A stretch of 64,000 nucleotides of DNA. It comes from Beroe forskalii (Eukaryota; Ctenophora; Nuda; Beroida; Beroidae). Each line of letters starts with the position of its first letter. Within the stretch, counting starts at the first letter, position 1. Below are positions 1-12,835 of the stretch, in pieces. The stretch spans positions 310,001-374,000 of the forward strand of contig WFMF01000011.1 in NCBI GenBank assembly GCA_011033025.1, given 5' to 3'. Position numbers and translations under genes: made by a program. The notes beneath the pieces are model-generated. The model was not told where the DNA came from. It saw only the letters and a program-made list of their open reading frames with translations, and did no database searches.

Positions 1-571
1 ACACTTTTTAGAGCTAGTGGGGGCCAAGGCCCCCCTAGATTTTTTTTGAAAACTACGGGGGGCCAAAATTTACATAAGCAAATTTTTCGATTTTCATAGC
101 TGTAATTTTCACTTTTTTGCATACACATTCAACTAAAATGGTATTTTATTGATTGATTTAACACTAAAAAAGATGAATTTCAAGATAATTTCTGTCTAAC
201 TGAACTAAATTTTAACTTCCTTTTGATGTTCACATTTTTGAGAAAATCCTAGGTAGGGCCAAGGCCCCCCTAAGATTTTTCTAGAGGGGGCCTTTTGAAA
301 ACTAGGGGGGGGGGGGGCTGGCCCCCCCTAAGGGGGGGCTGTGTAGTCCCATGTGATGTGGGGTCTCTATAACTAGACTGGATCCAGTGTTCTGGTAGTG
401 TCACATGCTCCAACTGCTGCAACAATGCCCTCAAAAAGTTAGTGCTGCGCACAGGTTCTCCATTGGCTAGTGCCTATGCACAGCCGTACAGGGAGGCCTG
501 CTCACTGCATGATCGATTGTACCTAGGGAGTAGTCCTGAGAGGTTTCCTGAAAGGGTTGGTCGTTGAGACT

Positions 572-2347
572 TCGGGGGAGATTCAGGTACTAAGTTGCAG
601 ACACAGGGCCGACGATCCTGCATTTTGGCCTTTTTTTGAGTTGAGACCACCCACCTGTATTTTGGTACCTGGGTACTAAGTAGTTTTGGCATAAAAAATT
701 AAGACACCCACCCTAAATTTAAGTTTTTGGAGCAGTTCCAGAATAGAAAATTTAATTCCAGACTCTGGTAGTACAAAGGAATCTGAAAAAGTGCTATTTG
801 AGTATTTGATATTGAAATAGGCACAATTACAATAGTTTCAATCATCATACAACTGAACTCCTCATTTATTTTGTGCCAGGCAAAGTTGAAATTCGTGCCC
901 ACTGCCCTGCAAAATAACCTTGTGGGAAAACATCTTCCCACAGTTATAAGCAATTTTTTATGCTCTTCGGTATTTTGGATTTATTTTGTCCAGTGAAGGC
1001 TTACTCATAACCAATTGACCCAAGCTCTCCCCTCCATTTCATTCCCTTCATTCCTTTTTTATAAAGCCCTAGCCTCTACATTTGTGTGCGTCGATTATTG
1101 TTGTTTTTTTGAGATAATCATGATGGTGGAATGTTTTTGTTGCTTCATCTGTAATCTGGTTCTAAAATGACTCTGGTAGCAGTTTTTGAGAACAAAACTG
1201 AAGTTTCATGGTTGAACCAGTCATGTGATATTTTAGCACTTCATGCTTTTCCAAGTGAAGTTGGAGGTGATTCTTTATCTTTACCTACAATCTTTCGAAA
1301 TAGAGGGTATTCCAGCTTGTTTTATAGCTCTGGCCTCTGATAACCCTAAAAGTATCCGAAAACTTTGATTGGGCCCAAGCCAAAAGCATAGAATCAAAAT
1401 TTCGGATTTTGATCGCGTGACTTAGATCACATGATCATGAAAATTTATAAAATGCGTTTTTTAATGTTTACATATATGAACTTTAGATACTGCAATCGTT
1501 TTGTCAAAATATATAAAAATTAATTTGCACCTGATAGTGATGAAGTTAAATTTTCCATTTCGGCTAAGGGGACGAGAACTAAAATGCTTAATATGGTCAC
1601 GTGACTAGCTAAGAATTGCCCTAAAATCGCCACTTTAATGATTCCACTCGAAACTTTTGGATCTTTATCAAGGTTTCATAACCAATTATCTAACACTTAG
1701 GTGTGTTGGTAAAGTACCTACGTCCTAACCCCTTACAGGATTTATGGGTGACTACACCATGTTCGAAGTTTTGTGACCATCTTTCTAGCTTGCACAGCTC
1801 ATTACACATTGAAAATGTAAGTTTCAATTCATATAAGCACTAGGTATTCTTAGAACGCACCTTAAGAGTGAGATATTACTTAAGAGTGAGATATTACAGA
1901 ATATGTTCATTGTACAAGTGATTAAAACCAAACAAAATTGCTAAATGTTTACAGAATGTTTGGTGGCCAGGTAGCTCAGTCAGTCATTAATAAGCGTCGG
2001 ATTTAGCAATCGAGAAGTTGCTGTTCCCGCTCATTCTAATTTTGTGCTTACGTGCGTGTTATTTGGCTCCAAAATGTATCGCATTATCTAATTAATGTTT
2101 GATTAGGCAGAAAATTAAATTTTGGAGATGAATTTCCCGCAGTTTACGGGGAAAAGTAAATATTTCACACTCTGATACTACGAAATCAGTAGATATCGAC
2201 GTATTTTAGTACCAAGGTACCAACTGATTTTTCAAATTCCAGCTGATGACCACGTATTTTAGTACCCTGGTACTAAACGACATTCGAGGGAAAAACAGAC
2301 CCACCCACCGGCCCTGTGTCTGCAACTTAGTACCCGAATCTCCCCCG
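572..2347. mobile_element. Non-autonomous TIR element, about 1.8 kb
   Basis: Bases 572-611 recur inverted at 2309-2347, with the shared core GGGTACTAAGTTGCAGACAC and a G-rich outer edge. Just inside both ends lie further GGTAC..GGTACTA motifs (around 652-690 and 2190-2290). There is no long ORF, so a non-autonomous DNA transposon is most likely. I could not define a target-site duplication or superfamily. Confidence 0.6.
1968..2035 (+). repeat. tRNA-derived SINE-like fragment
   Basis: GGTAGCTCAGTCAGT resembles a Pol III A box. It is followed by AGCGTCGGATTTAGCAATC and TTGCTGTTCCCGCTC, which resemble the anticodon-arm to B-box part of tRNA-derived SINE heads. The cloverleaf is imperfect and the B box is degenerate, so this is unlikely to be a working tRNA. 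It lies inside the 572-2347 element. Confidence 0.35.
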
Positions 2348-3010
2348 GAGACTTTTATGGTAACAACATAACTGATAAGCTGCATGCAGCATGCGCACTC
2401 ACTGCATGCGTATCCGCTGCCCTCTTGATAAGCTCGAAAAAGATTTCAATAGGTGTAATTGGTGGGATCTGGGTGTGTTCGTTTACATCTGTTTGCGATC
2501 AAAGTGGAGTTGTGACTCATAGTATACCTTGTGTTAAGCTGTGTTTCAGATGACTGCATGTCAGATCACTGGAATTTGCCTTATGTCTTTCCATCACAAG
2601 ATATTTGAATTTTAAATTGAAAATCAGATTGCTATCTGCAGTTTATTGGGCCTCTGGGAGATGCCTGAAGGGTGAAGAGTCGGGGGGGATGAAGCCCAAA
2701 AAAACCAAGCCCCACCCTACTTTTCCGATTCTTGGGCTAGGTTTTTTTGTTTTTTTTTGGTTTTTTTTGGGTTACATTTTAGTAATTTCTAGCACCTTTC
2801 CAAACGATTTTTAGGTTAAAATTCGATTGTTTTATGATGTCTACCATGTGACTGTAGATCCACAGGAGCTTGGTATGTAGCATAAACGACCTATTATTGT
2901 GTAATTTACTGAATATAATTGAATATTTTCACTCATCTAATCATTCTGAAATTGGTCCAATTATTCAAAATTCACGTTCATGACTGTTTTGTTAATTTGT
3001 AAGAAGACAT
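2348..3010. other. Non-coding; carries an AAGCCC/GGGCTAGG repeat fragment
   Basis: At about 2683-2790 is a low-complexity repeat containing GATGAAGCCCAAAAAAACC and ATTCTTGGGCTAGG. Related pieces occur at 8076-8226, 55770-55910 and, weakly, 23470-23520. I see no gene in the remainder. Confidence 0.5.
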
Positions 3011-3991
3011 TTTTTCCCTCCCCATTGGCCTATTTGTGAATACAAAAAGGCAAATGAGAGGGTTGGCAGAGATCGTGGTCTGGGAGGGTGAGAAATAGAA
3101 TATGTGTATATCAGGTCCAGTTTTGCAATACAACTACTGTAATTTCTGGAAAGTGCCCGGATTGCTCCTTTATAATATCAGTCGCGAAAATGTCCCTCCC
3201 TCCCTCCGTCCCTCCGTCCCTCCGTCCCTCCGTCCCTCCGTCCCCATGTCACATAAATCTTCAAAATAACGAATTTCTTAATTCATGGAGCTGTCAGTTG
3301 TCAAAAGTATAAATCTTGTAGGTTGATCTGGCCCATCCGTGCCGCATGCTCGAACTCCAAAATTAAATTGTGAAAATTTCTAAAATTGATTAGGCTGTTG
3401 AAGAATTCGTGTCTTAAAAAGTTAAAATCTAAGGTGTGAGTTGGGCGGTAGATTTGAGGAAAAGGCTTCGGTTTTGTTGATCTAGAATTAGTACCAAATG
3501 CATAACCTTTAGAGTTTCTGCTGGATTCGACTAAGTTTGAGAAATACTTTTCGCTGTGAAAGACAAATATTGCTTTTTGGAACAAGAGACAGCATTGAAA
3601 CAGAAAACACAAGCACGAAATTTGAAAGTCAGATAAAAAGTGATATCAACTTAGTATAAGCATTCAAGAAAATACATCGCGTGAATAAACGCTGACACAA
3701 TTTGATGCGAAACGTAAACCAATTCAACAAAATGGCGCGAAATCTACAACGAACTGAGTGCAACAACGAACGCGCGCGCAAGAATTTTAGAAGAAATGGC
3801 ACGTGCCAATTCGTGTTCTCGGTGGTCGCGCGCAGCACATGCATCGGAACAGTATTTATACTCTTACTACGACTGCGTTTTGTATTATGATGCTAAGGTT
3901 ACATCAAGCATCGCGGGGGAGGGAAATTAAGCGCCTGCATACGGCCTACGGGAACAACAACAATTGTGTCGGTGCAGGCGCAATTCTTGTT
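3011..3991 (+). mobile_element. Helentron-type non-autonomous element, copy A
   Basis: The 5' end reads TTTTTCCCTCCCCATTGGCC. Near the 3' end the inverted counterpart GGGAGGGAAATTAA precedes a GCGCCTGC/GCAGGCGC hairpin and a short AATTCTTGT tail. A 5' terminal repeat paired with a 3' subterminal repeat, followed by a terminal hairpin, is the asymmetric-TIR layout of Helentron/Helitron2 elements. A CCCTCCGT microsatellite lies at 3185-3243. No Rep/helicase ORF is present, so this copy is non-autonomous. Confidence 0.7.
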
Positions 3992-4299
3992 CTATTTTTG
4001 GGATGTTAATACTGCAATTCCTCTGTTTTAGGCTCTTTGACTCGATTGTAGATCTCATTGAGCTGATCACGAGGATATCAAGTTTTTTGAAAATTGGACA
4101 ATGTCTTCCTTTGCCTCTGGGCGTTTTTCTGTTTCGTGACGTCACATCACGTGACCTGTCACGTGATCCGCCTGCTAGTACTTTGTGCGCGCTCTGATTC
4201 CGCGCGCGCAATTGCAATTCTATGCGCGTTCGCGGATCTGAGTTGTCTGTGTCAATTCTGTGCTATCTATGGCATTGGTAAGACTTATCTTTATTGAAT

Positions 4300-5745
4300 A
4301 ATAGAATTTTCTGTTACCAATCTATGATAGACGCAGATAGCAAATAATTTAAGGATCAGCTTGTTATCTTGCCAGAGACACAGATAACAAAGAAAATTTC
4401 AAGGCTGATAATTTTCAAGCGATAATTGCGATAACTTGGAAAATGGAAGCTCAAGATTATACATTGAGAGCTGAGAAGTACATCAGTACTATACAGGGTT
4501 AAAATTGTACATCCCAATCAGGAGTGTCCCCAGTCAGATCACATGACAAAGCAGAGGACACTTCCTCAACCATTGATAGAGCAGAACAAGGTTCACGTGA
4601 CTGATAGAGGAGGAAACAAGCAGTATCTCTTTGACCATGAAGAAATCCAGTTAACATTGACCTAGTTTGTTATATTTCAACGAGTAGGCACTCTTGCTAT
4701 TTCTATTTCATCGTTCGGCAGTCTTGAAGCTTATTCCGATCCCGAGATTTGTGAAAAGTGAAACACAAAAAAATCCGTTTTATTGTTTTGAACTTTTTAA
4801 TCATGAGTTATGGAAGTATACAGGAATTTTGTTCCCGCAGATTCCAAAATTAGGAAGTATAACTCCAAGTCCAGGCTCCTTGGGTATTAGTAATAAGGTA
4901 CCATGATAGTGATACCAGAATTGCAGACTAGCAAGAGTCCGCAATTAAAGGGGGTACTCACGAAACAGCTGGGAACACGCCACACAGATTATGATAATTT
5001 CAGTCAAGAAGGGATTATGTCTGGCGTTGCTACACCCCCTGGGTCTGAAAAAGGCGGAAAAAGCGGATTCAAAACGACGGAATGTCGCTCGGAATAATGG
5101 GAATCGAGGTCTAATCCCATAGTCATGGATTAGACCTGCATTTCTGTTGTCTGAGATCGCGAATTCGTACTCTTCTGATTCAGATGATTAGGAAACGGCC
5201 AAGATAACGGTATACAAGTTCCTCAGGATAGTGAACCGTCGCTCATAATCGGGGCACCATGGAATTTTCTGATACCAATCTACTAAATCTACGATAGACG
5301 CAGATAACAGATAATTTTAGAATCAGCAAGTCTTGCCAGTGCCATTTTCAAGCTGATAATTCCGATTACGGCAGTCTTAAGAACTTCTCTGACACCACCG
5401 GCTGGCCGACTTGCCAGACAGCCAGCTAGCCGGTTAGCCAGCCGACCTGCAGGTCGGCTAGTTAGCCAGCTGGTCGGCTAGCCGATCGTCTTGCCAGTGC
5501 AATTTTCGAGCTGATAATTGCGATTTCTTGGAAAATGGAAGCTTTAGTTTATACACTGGGAGCCAAGAAGTACATTAGCACTATACAAGGTTAAAATTGT
5601 ACATCCCAATCAGGAGTCAGGGTGCATGTGAATGCCGAGTGTCCCCAGTCAGATCACATGACAAGGCAAGGGACACTATCCCTCAACCAATGATCGAGCA
5701 GAAAAAGGTTCACGTGACTGCAGATAGAGAAAGAGGAGGAGGAGG
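4300..5745 (+). repeat. Direct repeat pair of about 330-480 bp
   Basis: Bases 4300-4630 recur at 5262-5745 with small indels; shared words include TACATCCCAATCAGGAGT and CCAGTCAGATCACATGACA. Between and within them lies a GC-rich self-complementary stretch (about 5398-5490) built from GCCAGC, CTAGCCGG and CCGACCTGCAGGTCGG. The intervening 4630-5260 shows no convincing gene. The identity of the duplicated unit is unknown. Confidence 0.6.
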
Positions 5746-5779
5746 AAGCAAGTAATGAAAATATCGGGGAACGGACATT

Positions 5780-6892
5780 TAATCTCGCGACACCTCATCT
5801 CACAACATTTCATCTCCGACACTTCATCTCAAAGTACGACATTTCATCTCGTACTGTAAATTGATTCTATCCTGAAGTACGACATTTCATCTTCAGAGTG
5901 CGACGTTTGACGTTTCATCTCAAAGGGTACGACAATTCATCTTTTACTGTAACTTGATTGTACTGTAACTCTGTAAAGTACGATATTTGATCTCGAGAGT
6001 ACGACGTTTCATCTCCAAGGCTACGACACTTCATCTCTGGGGGTGACACCTCTTATCAGGGTGGGAAACTTGATCTCAGGGCACGAAACTTCATCTCAAC
6101 GTACGACACTTCATCTCAGTGTACGACCCTTCATCTCAGACTGCGACATTTCATCTCTCGGTGTGTCACTTCATCTCAAGGAACGACACAACATCTCTGG
6201 CGGGTACGATACTTCATCTCCAGGTACGACACTTCATCTCAGACTGCGATATTTCATCTCTGGGTACAACACTTCATCTCAGAGTACCACACTTCAACTC
6301 AGGATACGACACTTCATCTCAGACTGCGACACTTCATCTCAAGGAAGGAAACTTTATCTCAGTGTACGACACTTCATCTCAGGGTTCGACAATTTATCTC
6401 GGGGTACGACACATCATCTCCGACTGCGACATTTCATCTCTGGGTACGACACTTTATCTCAGGGTAAGACATTTCATCTCAGGTACGACACTAAGTCTCA
6501 GGGTAAGACACTTCATCTCTGGGTACGACACTTCATCTCAGGGTATGACACTTCATCTCAGACTGGGACATTTCATCTCTAGGTACGCCACTTCATCTCA
6601 GATTGCGACACTTTATCTCTGGTTACGATACTTCATCTCGGGGTACGACAATTCATCTCAGACTACGACATTTCATCTCAGAGTCAGACTGGGACGTTTC
6701 ATCTCTAGGTACGACACTTCATCTCAGACTGCAACACTTCATACCTGGGAAGTGTCGTACCCAGAGATGAAGTGTCGCAGTCAAAGATGAAGTATCGTAC
6801 CCACTGGGCCAGAGATGAAGTGTCACAGTCTGATATGAACTGTGGTACCAAAAGATGAAATGTCATACTCTGAGATGAAGTGTCGGACAGTG
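5780..6892 (+). repeat. 20-bp minisatellite with an inverted tail
   Basis: About 45-50 degenerate copies of GTACGACACTTCATCTCAGG run to about 6750. From about 6752 to 6892 the same unit appears in the opposite orientation (GAGATGAAGTGTCG). Period 20 is not a multiple of three, yet long open frames result because the unit lacks stops. Those frames are not considered genes. Confidence 0.9.
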
Positions 6893-6905
6893 GTCAATGG
6901 TCACC

Positions 6906-8060
6906 CTCGGCTGACCCACTATTTTAACATTATTTATGACTGTTTTCGAATAAATTCTTACAACTTAAAGTGGATTTTGACCTCTTATAAACATTGACTG
7001 ACCCTACCTGGCACTTCACTCTTATCAATTTAGTGATGAACAGTTCCTTGTTTAATAATGAGCCATGCAGAGGAAATCCACCGTATTGAGCCAGGCAAGA
7101 CATGTAGGTTCTCTCCACTCCAGCATGGAGTTGCATAATATATAGTTGCATAATATATAGTATGTACCGCCAGTAGATACGCAGGAAATATTTCTTTGTG
7201 CTTTGAAGGGTAGGTGAATCAAGGGTGAAACTGCACTTGGTTGACCGTTGGCAAACCCTTACCAACCCCAGAGGAAATTTGACTGACCCTTTTCTAGTGC
7301 CTATTTGATATTTGAATGACCCTAGCAAGAAGTTAAAAACCTGAGTGACCTTCTCGCCTCTTCTGACTGCTATAGGGGTCCCTTTATGACCATTGGCTGA
7401 CTTGGTGGTGAACCTTGGCTGTCCCTTAATAATAACAACTGAATGAGTATTGAGTGATTATCTGATTTCTTGATTGCCCTCATGCAACTACTTCCCTCAA
7501 AAGCTTTTTGATCCCATAGTAGCATGGCGACCCATTGCTTAACCCTGTCTAAATCCTGGCTCCTTCTGACCATCACCTGATATTGGACATAGGTGACTGA
7601 CTGGCTGGCTCCCTGGCTACCCTTGGCTATCCTTTGACATGGTGACTTTCCCAGTGCAAAACACCTTGTTAATCTCAGATGACATGCTAGTCTGATCTTT
7701 ATCAGCGATGAGCCAACCAGTGAGCCCTGAGAAACCCCCTGGTTCACTTGCACTTGGCAGTTTGCACGGCCCCTATCATGTCCTCATTTCAGCACTGAGT
7801 GGCCTCCTGGCCTGGTGATTCACATCTGACTCCTAATAACCCCCTGCTGATCCATGCTGGCTGACCCTCGGCAACTCTTGAGCAGTGCAACGCTGATAGT
7901 TCACCAAAACAATGCCTTGCTGTACTGACAATGTCATATAAAACACCAAAAATCGCCCAAAAAATTGATAAAAACTGATGAATATTGTTTGAAACTATAG
8001 TAATATCAATAACTACACATTAATTGCATCAAGAATGCATATTGGTATGAAAAAGTCAAA
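6906..8060. other. Arm sequence rich in TGACC/GGTCA words; no accepted gene
   Basis: This matches 56000-57060 inverted. Open frames of about 130 codons at 6930-7328 and 7370-7753 (minus) also occur in the right arm. They consist largely of degenerate GGTCAnnCAA-type repeats, which explains the shared translation, so I do not call them genes. Confidence 0.5.
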
Positions 8061-8075
8061 ATTTTTGAAAAAACC

Positions 8076-8226
8076 CTAACCCAAAAAAAACCAAAAAATA
8101 CCAAAAAAACCAAAAAAAAATACCAAAAATACCAAAAAAAACAAAAAAAACAAGGCCCACCCTACTTTTCCGATTCTTGGGCTAGGTTTTTGTTTGGTTT
8201 TTTTGGGCTTCATCCCCCCCAGAGTC
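8076..8226. repeat. Low-complexity CCAAAAAAACC/GGGCTAGG repeat
   Basis: A run of AAAAAACCAAAAA words leads to CCTACTTTTCCGATTCTTGG and GGGCTTCATCCCCCC. It matches 55770-55910 in the right arm, and a relative lies at 2683-2790. Confidence 0.6.
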
Positions 8227-9436
8227 AGAGGAAAGTAGCAGAACTGCAAGCAAGAAAAGGGATCCAAGGGAACTGGAGAAAAAAGGGGCAACATTAGCTG
8301 GAAGAAATGAGCCAAGGAAAGGGGAGCATGGTGTGAAGTAAGGTGAGGAGGGTGATAACAGGGGGTGTCAGAAAATGAGGTGAGGTGGCACTGAGCTGGA
8401 TGAGTGTCAGCTCAGTGTTGCCTGAACCTTAGCGTTACCCGGGGTGCACCTAGCAGACCGAAACTGCTGGAGGGTGGAACAGGACTTTGCTAGCTGCCTC
8501 GTGACTCAAAAAGTGCCATAGACAAGACCACCCATCAAGAATATATGCTGCGCAATATACTCACAGGGACCCCCAGTGTGTACTAACTGCCACAAAAATC
8601 TCAAAATTTTTGCTGATGTAACCTTGACCCCCTTCCTCCTGTTAGCTACTGTCAGTACTTGGAAACCCCTTAAATCCTCTGCTGCTGAGGTAATAAATGT
8701 GATGGCTTCTCAATTTGAATAAATCATGGTCATAGCAAAAGATTTGAGCTGCAATAATGAATTCTGCATGATCTTACTAAGCTAAAATACAAGTTTTCCA
8801 CACTTTGGACTTACGTGGCATTGCATAGTTGTGCTCTAGGGAAAATTGTAAAAACACATTTTTTCCTCACTAGGTTGATTGTTAAACTTTTTTAAGGCCT
8901 CAGAGGTCATTGTAACTTATAAATGATGTGGAATTAGCTTGTTTCTTTTTCTATTCTTGGGAGTAAAGGTAACAATCTCTAGGACTGAAATGCACATTTT
9001 CACCTGCATTGCTCAAATATGCTAGCCGCATTTGTTTTTTCAACAATATCTCAGAAACTTAATAAGGTTTTGGGACCCTGGAAACCTTGTCTGCCCAACA
9101 TAATTCGACTGTTGTGGTCATTAATTTGACGTGCTCATGGAGGTCTGTATCTCATTCAGAAGCTGAGATTTTGAACATATGCGCCTATGCACCTGAGGGG
9201 AATTTGAAAAAAATCATATTTGCCCCACTCAGATTTTAGTTATCTTTTTTGTGACCTCAGGGGACCTAATGGGAACTTATCCAGGTGAAATCAGCTTGTT
9301 ATTTTCGATTTTAATTTCAATGCAAAAATCTGCTGGACTATTAGAGCGATTAATAAGTATCTTTTATTTATTTATTTATCTATTATGTAATTCATTAACT
9401 CCTTTATGTATTTGAAATATGATCTACATAATATTA
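8227..9436. other. Arm sequence without a recognised gene
   Basis: 8227-9100 matches the right arm up to 54652. 9101-9385 is replaced on the right by 47795-54651, which carries the LINE. 9386-9436 matches 47745-47794. I find no supported coding exon. Confidence 0.5.
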
Positions 9437-10280
9437 CATGGCTCATAAGCCCTTATTTGCAACCATATACATCGAGTTATTTCAATATTATAGGGTCGGG
9501 ATGGATCCTATAACCCCATGTTATGTGGTCGTTTCCAACCCTATAAGCTGTGTTTACAGTGATGACTCCGACGTAGATTCAATATGAAAGTTTATGACGT
9601 GAGTTGCCTACATATTTTTTAGCGTCGTTCGGATCCTATAACCCCATGTTATGGGATTTTCCAAGAGTTGATAGGGTATTTACAATGATGGCATCGTCAT
9701 GGATTCAATAAGAAAGTTTATGACGTGAGTTGCCTACATTTGTTCGCAGACTTAAAACGAGTAACGTTACCTGCCTCCTTAAGTGCCAATTCAATTTGAA
9801 TAATTTTGGTGGAACGTAGATATTCGAGTTCTGTGGTATTTGAGACTCCAATGAACAACAGGCTGTTCAAATGACGCCGTTATCTTGCTTCACTGTGGTA
9901 AATTGCTACATGGCATAATAATATGCATTCCACCGACACACATGTGTACATGTCTTGAGGCCCGACAAAAATGTAATTACCGGCGAGATCATTCAAACTT
10001 TTTCTGCCCATGACGCCTGATACAAGTACAACTATGAGACGCCATGTTTCTTATTTCTAATGAATTTCCACCACATAATTTATGTTTAAATTTCGCCATG
10101 TTATATCACCATAGGTCTCAGGAGTACCTAATACCACATTGTTTTGAACTCGGCTTCGCCTCGTCCAAAACAAACCATTATTGACCTCAGCCTGACGGCC
10201 AATAATGCGTCTATATATAGTTCGGCACAGCTCACTATATATATATGTGGTATTAGGTTACTCCTTCGACCTATAGTTCT
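9437..10280. mobile_element. Left-arm-only insertion with an internal foldback
   Basis: The right arm has the empty site ACATAATATTATGTAGC. Here ATATTA flanks the extra 844 bp on both sides, fitting a target duplication of up to 6 bp. The inner end is a foldback (10111-10274): ATAGGTCTCAGGAGTACC pairs with GGTTACTCCTTCGACCTAT, and TACCTAATACCACAT with ATGTGGTATTAGGT. A smaller hairpin at 10143-10176 has a GGCGAAGCC tip (complement strand). No clear terminal repeats or ORF, so the class is unknown. Confidence 0.55.
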
Positions 10281-10586
10281 ATATTATGTAGCATTGAAGC
10301 ATGTTGACACCAGGTCTCAAGTCACGGAGGTCTATTCTCACACCCTCACGTGGGAACACTTCCTCAAGAATATCCAGTCCTGCTCCCAGCAATCACAAAT
10401 TACAGGTAGGTACATGGGACTACATGAGTACATCCCCCCCTAGCACCCCCGGACGCAAGGTACTGCTGCTGCTAGTACTTTGTGTGCAGTTTTGGGAAAC
10501 GCAGCAATTTTGCAACGATATTGCCCCATTTCATAGACTAAACTTAGGAAAGAGTAATTTTGAAGATGGTCATTCAATAGAGGGGG

Positions 10587-11391
10587 GTGGGGTTTCACTG
10601 TCCCAATTGTCCTAAACTCAAGAAAAAGTGGATTGGGACAGGGACAAATGGGACATTTGGGACAAATGGGATAATTGGGACAAATTGGACAGAGAAAATA
10701 GAACAAATTGGACTCAGAAAAGTGAATGCGGACTGGGACAATTGGGACATTTGGGACAAATGGGACAATTGGGACAGAGAAAATGGAACAAATGGGACTC
10801 AAAAAAGTGAATGTGGACTGGGACAATTGGGGCATTTGGGACAATTGGGACAAATGGGACAGAGAAATTGGAACAAATGGGACTCAAAAAGTGAATGCAG
10901 ACTGGGAAAAATGGGACATTTGGGACAATTGGGGCAAAAATGACAGAGACAACTTGGAATCAAATGATTGTGTTTTTGAGTGGCAGTTTAGTGTTTTTTG
11001 TCTCACAGCCTTGAGCCTGTTACATAGCAGCACTTGCTGCGTTGCAACTGCCACTGTCTTTTTCCAATCATAGGTTTTGGGATAGGGAAGTCCAAAAAAG
11101 TGAATGTGGACTGGGACAATTGGGGCATTTGGGACAAATGGGACAATTGGGACAAATGGGACAGAGAAAATGGAACAAATGGGACTCAAAAAGTGAATGC
11201 AGACTGGGAAAAATGGGACATTTGGGACAATTGGGGCAAAATGACAGAGACAACTTGGAATCAAATGATTGTGTTCTTGAGTGGCAGTTTAGTGTTTTTT
11301 GTCTCACAGCCTTAAGCCTGTTACATAGCAGCACTTGCTGCGTTGCAACTGCCACTGTCTTTTTCCTATCATAGGTTTTGGGATAGGGAAT
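10587..11391 (+). repeat. 10-bp minisatellite with a 300-bp tandem duplication
   Basis: Repeats of GGGACAAATG/GGGACAATTG fill 10628-10945 and 11110-11240. A larger unit of about 290 bp (10805-11092), including CAGTTTAGTGTTTTTTGTCT and GTTGCAACTGCCACTGTC, is repeated almost exactly at 11097-11391. The right arm lacks the expansion. At the homologous point (47395) it instead enters a LINE RT fragment. Confidence 0.85.
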
Positions 11392-12365
11392 CAAATTAAT
11401 TTGTGCACACGGACCATTCCCTACTAAAGTACTAAGGTTGCTTCATTTTCGTATTAGATTTCTATCTAAGTATCTATAACATAACCGATAAATATCAGCT
11501 CTGATTATTACCATACATAATATTACGGTATGATTTTATCTTCGAATTACAGAATTGATGTTATCTGATCGATGTTACACATTTTTGGGCTTTTGCTTCA
11601 TATTCGAAATGCAGAATACCAGTAACATTATAGTTCTATATTTGCTTCCATTCAAAAGTATCATGATACATAGTGATTGGGTTTTACAATGGCAAAACAG
11701 CTCGTATTTCAAATCATCTAACAATATCGATTCATAGTCAATTCATACCATATTATTTGCAACATAGTTATAACAAGCCAAACACACGCACGAGCAAACA
11801 AACAGAAATGAACTTGGAACAAGATTTGTTTGCACATCCACCACACACAACACATGCGCGCAGTCTCACGTAACAGTGCAGCGGTACCTCACTCGTAGAC
11901 AGTAATGTACTTTTCACACCCTCTCGGGGTTTTTCTTCATAGAAATCCACATTTTTGAAGATAGAGACTTGGGACCTTCTTGAATCGATAGAGGATAAAA
12001 TTCTGCAGTGTAGGTTGATCATAGATTTTCGATATCACTTCCCTGAGCTTCATAGTGAATTGCTGAATATAGTGCTACTTGAAAACCTCGTTTTCTGCTG
12101 CGAGGTGTTATTGATCATAACTTCTGTCATGAAAATCGTATTCCAATGATCTTTTACACCACTGAACTCCCTGTGCTGTGCTCTATTGAATGGCCATCTT
12201 CAAAATTACTCTCTCCTAAGTTTAGTCTATAAAATGGGGCAATATCGTGGCAAAATAGCTGCGTTTCCCAAAACTGCACACAAAGTACTAGCAGCAGTGG
12301 TACCTCGCATTCCGGGGGTGCCTAGGGGGCCAGCCCCACCCCCTAGTTTTCAAAAGAGCACCTCT
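11392..12365. other. Arm sequence without a recognised gene
   Basis: This matches 43863-44825 inverted with few changes. Short frames of 60-84 codons are shared by both arms, but only as expected from the duplication, and no family is recognisable. Confidence 0.5.
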
Positions 12366-12835
12366 TAGTCTTAGTAAAATGGCCATGGTCGGTTTAATCA
12401 ACCAGGCCAGTGGTCATGCAGAGCAATGAGCATGGAGACTTCCCTATACACGTATACACTAGGCTAAGGGCATGTGATCCTTGGTGGTTTTTAGGCGGCC
12501 ACCCAACTGCTGGGATATCCTTGGCTGAGAGCAGAATCTGGGGTTGTGTTGACTGTTGAGAAACACGGGAGACACTTTGTATATATACCAACATTTGACA
12601 CAATAGCTGCTCGAACCCAGTCCTGAACCACACAGGTCTGGAACCCCACCAACACCCGTGGCTTCAAACAGACTGTGAAGCAAGTCAAGGCTGCCTGCAG
12701 ATTAGGTCGGAGATCAGCCAAAGATGGCTATGTACCATCTCCCTTCGTCTAGTGGATCACCGGGTGGCCTGACCCAACTGGACTGTTAAATCATATTCCC
12801 ATTGATTGGGCTCAATGGGCGAAGCCCAGCTCCCA
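12366..12835. repeat. Interspersed repeat X, copy 1
   Basis: A segment of about 450 bp begins near GTCTTAGTAAAATGGCC and ends with CCCATTGATTGGG and an AGCCCAGCT motif. Copies lie at 43395-43862 (inverted, right arm) and 60527-60925 (same orientation, outside the arms), so it is a genuine interspersed family. Short frames do not hold between copies. No terminal repeats recognised. Confidence 0.7.

Larger units (their letters stand above)
530..6905. other. Left-arm-only block of 6.4 kb
   Basis: The right arm passes directly from the equivalent of 6906 to that of 529 (around 57061-57110), so this block is an insertion here or a deletion there. It holds a TIR element, a Helentron, a duplicated segment and a 20-bp minisatellite, listed separately. 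I see no host gene in it. Confidence 0.75.

Noticed and set aside
6043-6790. Open frames of 179 and 223 codons.
   Set aside because: They lie wholly in the 20-bp minisatellite and exist in two frames at once.
6930-7753. Open frames of about 130 codons conserved at 56222-57049.
   Set aside because: Conservation follows from the arm duplication, and the sequence is made of degenerate TGACC-rich words; no start context, domain or splice logic.
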